Positions 39,210-42,666 of a stretch of 42,666 bases of DNA are shown here, in pieces. The position numbers and the translations under genes are program-made. Each line of letters opens with the position of its first letter. Positions within the stretch are counted from its first letter, which is position 1. This DNA is from Prevotella sp. GTDB taxonomy: Bacteria > Bacteroidota > Bacteroidia > Bacteroidales > Bacteroidaceae. A model generated the notes under the pieces. That model did no database searches. It worked only from the letters and a program-made list of their open reading frames with translations, and was not told where the DNA came from. The stretch is from the NCBI GenBank assembly GCA_017645905.1, contig JAGCNO010000016.1, positions 1 through 42,666 of the forward strand, read 5' to 3'.

Positions 39210-39959
39210 CTACTTTGTGACTAACTCCACCGGGCAGTGGTCGCTGCCGAAGATGTCGGTGTGGATAGAGGCAGTGTCGATGGCTGCCTGCAGGCGGTTG
39301 CTCGTCAGGAAATAGTCTATGCGCCACCCGGCATTCTTTTCTCTGGCCTGGAAGCGGTACGACCACCACGAGTAGCATACCTCGTCGGGGTGGAGCCAGC
39401 GGAAAGAGTCTGTGAAGCCACAGGCAAGCAGGTCGGTGAACTTCTCTCGCTCCTCATCGGTGAAGCCGGCGTTACGGCGGTTACTCTTCGGGTTCTTGAT
39501 GTCTATTTCCTCATGAGCCACGTTCATGTCACCACAAACGATGACGGGCTTCTGCTTATCGAGCTTTTTGAGGTAGCTGCGGAAAGCATCGTCCCACGAC
39601 ATACGGTAGTCCAATCGCTTCAGACCGTCCTGTGAGTTGGGGGTATAGACGTTGACGAGGAAGAAGTCGGGCATCTCCAAGGTGATGACACGGCCTTCGT
39701 GGTCATGTATGTCAATGCCCATGCCCACTTCCACCGAGAGGGGCTTATGACGGGTAAAGATGGCGGTGCCGCTATAGCCGCGCTTCTCGGCAGAGTTCCA
39801 GTAGCTCTCATAACCCTCAAAGCTCAGGTCGAGCTGTCCTGGTTGCATTTTCGTCTCCTGAAGGCAGAAAAAGTCTGCATCCAGGAGACGAAATATATCA
39901 CTAAACCCCTTGCCCTCGCAAGCACGGAGGCCGTTGACATTCCAACTGACGAATTTCAT
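39210..39959 (-). CDS. xth: Exodeoxyribonuclease III / AP endonuclease
   Basis: This 249-residue enzyme cuts DNA at abasic sites and degrades 3' ends in base excision repair. EEP-fold motifs of the ExoIII branch are present: SWNVNGLRA (5-13), FCLQETKMQ (Glu metal ligand), NVYTPNSQDG, CGDMNVAHEEID (D-x-N) and the end GWRIDYFL...SDHCPVEL with the catalytic Asp-His. No signal peptide is present, unlike the secreted EEP protein at 21.7-22.7 kb. It lies 6 bp after the Wza-like gene and is probably co-transcribed with it. Length is typical for the family. Confidence 0.93.
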   Translation of the reverse strand: MKFVSWNVNGLRACEGKGFSDIFRLLDADFFCLQETKMQPGQLDLSFEGYESYWNSAEKRGYSGTAIFTRHKPLSVEVGMGIDIHDHEGRVITLEMPDFFLVNVYTPNSQDGLKRLDYRMSWDDAFRSYLKKLDKQKPVIVCGDMNVAHEEIDIKNPKSNRRNAGFTDEEREKFTDLLACGFTDSFRWLHPDEVCYSWWSYRFQAREKNAGWRIDYFLTSNRLQAAIDTASIHTDIFGSDHCPVELVTK

Positions 39960-39965
39960 TGGAAA

Positions 39966-40763
39966 TTACTTCAGGATATTGTAGAGCAGCGAGGTAAGCG
40001 AGATGAGGATGGAGGTTGCCGAGAACCAGAGCGTCGTCATGCTACCCACGCTGGAGTTCTGTGCCTTCACCTTGTTAGGCGTCACATACACCACATCGTT
40101 CTGCTGCAGGTAGAAGTAGGGCGAGTTGATGATGTTGGCATCGGTGAGGTCGAAGTAGTGGATAGACTTCATACCTGTGGAGTCCTCGCGGATGAGCTGC
40201 ACGTTCTTGCGCTGACCATAGATGGTGAGGTCGCCAGCCTGTGCCAGAGCCTCAAGGATAGTAATCTTCTCACGCGACACATTGAACGTTCCGGGACGTG
40301 CCACTTCGCCGATGACCGAAATCTGGTAGCCGGGGATGCGCACGGTGACGATGGGCTTCTCGGCTTCAGACATGTAGGGTTTAATCTTGCCCTCAATCAT
40401 CTTCTCGGCCTCAGCCTTGGTCAGACCGCCCACATGCAGCTGTCCCACGATGGGGAACTGGATGTTGCCCTCGTTGTCCACGAGGTAGGTCTGCAGCATG
40501 GGCTGTGAGTAGGTGCTGCGGGTGGTCAGCGAGTAGGGTGTGGGCACGGTCATGTTGAAGGGAGCGGCAGCCTGGTCGTCAATACAGCTGACGGTGATGG
40601 TGAGCTGGTCCTTGGGCATGATGCGTGCATCATAGAGATACTGCGACCGTGAAAGGTCCACATCGGTGGAATTCTGGAAATAGGGAACGTCTTTCTGACT
40701 GCCGCAGCTGGCAAGGAACAACAGTGCCAAAAGAGGTAGGATAAACTTGCTTGTATGCTTCAT
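39966..40763 (-). CDS. Wza-like polysaccharide export lipoprotein
   Basis: This 265-residue lipoprotein has the lipobox FLASC (Cys at about 20). A Poly_export domain (about 45-140) contains the family-typical MPKDQLTITV start, followed by NEGNIQFPIVGQLHVGGLT. An SLBB domain follows (about 145-225: VRIPGYQISVIGEVARPGTFNV). A C-terminal hydrophobic helix (about 242-262) may span the outer membrane as in Wza. It would export capsule or exopolysaccharide, but no glycosyltransferases or chain-length regulator are nearby, so it is either an orphan or at the edge of a dispersed locus. Its partner here is xth, 6 bp downstream, which is functionally unrelated. Confidence 0.88.
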   Translation of the reverse strand: MKHTSKFILPLLALLFLASCGSQKDVPYFQNSTDVDLSRSQYLYDARIMPKDQLTITVSCIDDQAAAPFNMTVPTPYSLTTRSTYSQPMLQTYLVDNEGNIQFPIVGQLHVGGLTKAEAEKMIEGKIKPYMSEAEKPIVTVRIPGYQISVIGEVARPGTFNVSREKITILEALAQAGDLTIYGQRKNVQLIREDSTGMKSIHYFDLTDANIINSPYFYLQQNDVVYVTPNKVKAQNSSVGSMTTLWFSATSILISLTSLLYNILK

Positions 40764-40791
40764 AATGATTGATGTTTTTAGATTTTGGGTG

Positions 40792-40823
40792 CAAAATTAC
40801 GTTTATTTTCCGACATACACAAA
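40792..40823 (-). promoter_or_regulatory. Bacteroidota-type promoter for the Wza-like gene and xth
   Basis: On the minus strand TTTG (40823-40820), a 20-bp spacer and TAATTTTG (40799-40792) match the consensus. It lies in the 92-bp gap after the zinc-ribbon lipoprotein gene. Confidence 0.8.
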
Positions 40824-40855
40824 TAAAACTATCAAAAAAATGTTTTTACGTCCAT

Positions 40856-41413
40856 TTATTGTCCGCTGCTCACGACGAGCATGCCGTCTATCTCGTTATA
40901 GGTCACAAATTTGTACATGGCCAGGTTATGGCCTTTGTCGCCGCTCTGCACATAGCCCTCCGAGCCGTTGATGTTGTATGTACGCTTGCATTTGTCGCAC
41001 ACCAGCTCGTAGAGCCCGCACCATTTCAGTTCGTAGTTGAAGTCGCAGTTGGGGCATTGCAGGTCGTAGGCCCTGAGCTGTCCGAACGACGAGCGTCCGA
41101 TGATGAGGCCTTGCTTGTAGCCCATGCGGGTATAGAGCACGGGACGGCCGTTCACCGCCGTACTCATGGTCAGGTCGAGGTCGGTGGCGGCATACGTGCC
41201 CTGATTGGGGGTGAGCTTCAGGTGGGTGACGCCGCGCTCCATCACCGCCTTCACGATGCAGAAGTTGCCGTTATTGGCAGCAGACCGTGAAAGGGCACTC
41301 GACGGGAACAGCGAGGCCTGGAACGTGAAGTAACAGTCGTGGGTGCTGTACATGTTGTCGGTCTCGCAAGCCCCACACAATAATATTAAAAAGGAAACGA
41401 GAATCTTCTTCAC
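40856..41413 (-). CDS. Lipoprotein with a zinc-ribbon-like CxxC...CxxC motif, function unknown
   Basis: This 185-residue exported protein has a short signal ending in CGAC, a near-canonical lipobox with Cys at about 16. The middle is beta-rich. C120/C123 (CPNCDF) and C139/C142 (CDKCKR) form a CxxC pair set that could bind zinc. It is not a Rieske motif, because the His partners are missing. Zinc ribbons are less common on exported proteins, so a redox or structural role is possible. It starts 18 bp after argH and ends before the Wza-like gene promoter. I do not recognise a named family. Confidence 0.7.
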   Translation of the reverse strand: MKKILVSFLILLCGACETDNMYSTHDCYFTFQASLFPSSALSRSAANNGNFCIVKAVMERGVTHLKLTPNQGTYAATDLDLTMSTAVNGRPVLYTRMGYKQGLIIGRSSFGQLRAYDLQCPNCDFNYELKWCGLYELVCDKCKRTYNINGSEGYVQSGDKGHNLAMYKFVTYNEIDGMLVVSSGQ

Positions 41414-41431
41414 TGAAATAGGTCGTAGGTT

Positions 41432-42666
41432 TTAGAATGAATTCAGCAGTTTCTGTTCTGCTGCCTCTACCTGCTCGAAGCCGAACTGCGAGAGGGTGTC
41501 GGCCATGAGGGCTGCGATGCGGTCGTTGCAGAGGTTGCCGATGCTGCCCTCGTGGGTGTGGTGTATGTCCTTGCAGGGCGTGAATCGTCCGGCCTCGATG
41601 TCGAGGCCCACCTTCTTGTAAGCGTCGCGGAAGGGCATACCGGCGGCGGCGAGGCGGTTCACCTCTTCGACTGAGAACATCGGGTCGTAGCGCGGGTCGT
41701 CGAGGATATGCTCGTTCACCTCTATGCGGCTGATGATGTAGGCCGTCATGCGCAGGCAGTCGAGCAGCTCGTCGAAGGCCGGGAGGAACACCTCCTTGAT
41801 GATTTGCAGGTCGCGGAAATAGCCCGTGGGCAGGTTGTTGCGGATGAGCGTCACCTGCTGTGGCAGCGCCTGCAGTTTGTTGCTCTTGGCACGGATGAGC
41901 TCGAAGACGTCGGGGTTCTTCTTGTGGGGCATGATGCTCGAGCCCGTGGTACACTCCTTAGGCAGCTTCACGAAGCCGTAGTTCTGCGAGTTGAACAGGC
42001 AGGCGTCGAAGGCCAGCTTCGACATTGTGGCGGCGATGCTGGCGATGGCGAAGGCCACGCCGGTCTCCATCTTGCCCCGGCACATCTGGGCATAGGCCAC
42101 GTTGTAGTCCATCGAGTCGAAGCCCAGCAGGTCGGTGGTCATCTGGCGGTTCAGGGGGAACGACGAGCCATAGCCCGCCGCCGACCCTAACGGGTTGCGG
42201 TTGGCGGTGCGGTAGGCAGCAAGGAGGAACTGCATGTCGTCGGCCAGCGACTCGGCATGTGCTCCGAACCACAGGCCGAACGACGACGGCATGGCCACCT
42301 GCAGGTGGGTATAGCCCGGCATGAGCACGTCCTTATACTGCTCGCTCTTCTGCTGCAGCTCTGTGAAGAGGTCGTTCACGGCCTCGGCCACGAGCTTCAG
42401 CTGATGGCGGGTGAAGAGCTTCAGGTCTACGAGTACCTGGTCGTTGCGCGAGCGGCCGGAGTGAATCTTCTTGCCCATGTCGCCAAGCTTCCTTGTCAGC
42501 ATCAGTTCTACCTGCGAGTGCACGTCCTCGATGCCCTCCTCTATCTGGAATTCACCGGCGACCGCCTGGCGGTACATCTCCTGCAACGCTTTCGTCAGGC
42601 TAAGCCGTTCGTCCGTTGCCAGCAAGCCGACCGACTCCAGCATGCGGATATGCGCCAGCGTACCCA
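41432..42666 (-). CDS. argH: Argininosuccinate lyase (N-terminus beyond the window)
   Basis: This is the C-terminal 410 or so residues of the lyase that splits argininosuccinate into arginine and fumarate. The frame is open to the window edge and reads GTLAHIRMLESVGLL before residue M at 42643. That M is therefore internal, not the start. Fumarase-superfamily motifs are present: SQVELML, HSGRSRNDQV, PGYTHLQVAMP and the catalytic-loop signature GSSIMPHKKNPD. The real start should be some 40-50 residues upstream, outside the window. Together with argD and proC at the other end it supplies arginine synthesis, but the two loci are 40 kb apart. Confidence 0.94.
   Translation of the reverse strand, partial: GTLAHIRMLESVGLLATDERLSLTKALQEMYRQAVAGEFQIEEGIEDVHSQVELMLTRKLGDMGKKIHSGRSRNDQVLVDLKLFTRHQLKLVAEAVNDLFTELQQKSEQYKDVLMPGYTHLQVAMPSSFGLWFGAHAESLADDMQFLLAAYRTANRNPLGSAAGYGSSFPLNRQMTTDLLGFDSMDYNVAYAQMCRGKMETGVAFAIASIAATMSKLAFDACLFNSQNYGFVKLPKECTTGSSIMPHKKNPDVFELIRAKSNKLQALPQQVTLIRNNLPTGYFRDLQIIKEVFLPAFDELLDCLRMTAYIISRIEVNEHILDDPRYDPMFSVEEVNRLAAAGMPFRDAYKKVGLDIEAGRFTPCKDIHHTHEGSIGNLCNDRIAALMADTLSQFGFEQVEAAEQKLLNSF

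Noticed and set aside
42602-42616. A further copy of the AAGCCGTTC repeat core inside argH
   Set aside because: Only nine bases match and there is no 22-bp-spaced neighbour; it is within conserved coding sequence.

Overview
The window looks like a chromosomal segment of a Prevotella-like member of the Bacteroidales. Four things point there. The promoters follow the Bacteroidota pattern TTTG-N19/20-TAnnTTTG, seen repeatedly. Family-specific genes are present, including PorT-type barrels, DUF3667, DUF4293, a DUF2027-Smr protein and a GH105-DUF4861 enzyme. A pyrophosphate-dependent phosphofructokinase and a sodium-pumping decarboxylase fit a saccharolytic anaerobe. Genus is inferred; there is no rRNA or tRNA in the window to confirm it.

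Layout. At 1-2.3 kb a minus-strand unit truA-argD-proC (proC cut by the edge) joins pseudouridylation to arginine and proline synthesis. At 2.5-4.0 kb a plus-strand membrane histidine-kinase-like protein lacks the phospho-accepting histidine. At 4.2-6.7 kb lie a GH25 muramidase and PPi-phosphofructokinase. At 6.8-12.1 kb nadE, a DUF3667 membrane protein and a secreted PL9-type pectate lyase read as one unit. At 12.4-21.5 kb there is a PorT-like barrel, then a close-packed run valS - YidE/AspT-type transporter - OadG - biotin carrier - OadB - DUF2027/Smr. The carboxyltransferase (alpha) subunit of the decarboxylase is not here. At 21.7-31.9 kb a GH31 glycosidase is followed by the unit GH105/DUF4861 - LysM/periplasmic-binding protein - PorT-like barrel - POT peptide transporter - secreted EEP nuclease/phosphatase. 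The PL9, GH105 and GH31 enzymes suggest plant cell-wall (pectin and possibly xyloglucan) use. At 32.2-33.8 kb a plus-strand trio encodes HEPN, a minimal nucleotidyltransferase and a UmuD-like self-cleaving peptidase with an extra C-terminal region. At 34.1-39.2 kb a compact housekeeping operon holds bamD, omega, DUF4293, engB, an ABC-F ATPase, recR and a membrane protein. At 39.2-42.7 kb, on the minus strand, lie a Wza-like export lipoprotein with xth, and argH (cut by the edge) with a zinc-ribbon lipoprotein.

The most unusual theme is repetitive DNA. Three intergenic arrays (about 12.2, 21.6 and 32.0 kb) share a 22-bp unit with the core GAAAGAACGGCTT, always in the same orientation and with near-perfect two-helical-turn spacing. 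Separately, several conserved enzymes (TruA, ValS, RecR, ABC-F, DUF2027-Smr, NadE, GH31 and perhaps ArgD) carry short palindromic or heptad-repeat DNA in frame, usually where a linker or loop is expected. This resembles the behaviour of Rickettsia palindromic elements. The second candidate novelty is the HEPN/MNT/UmuD-like trio. Homology statements rest on motif recognition by eye; no searches were run.
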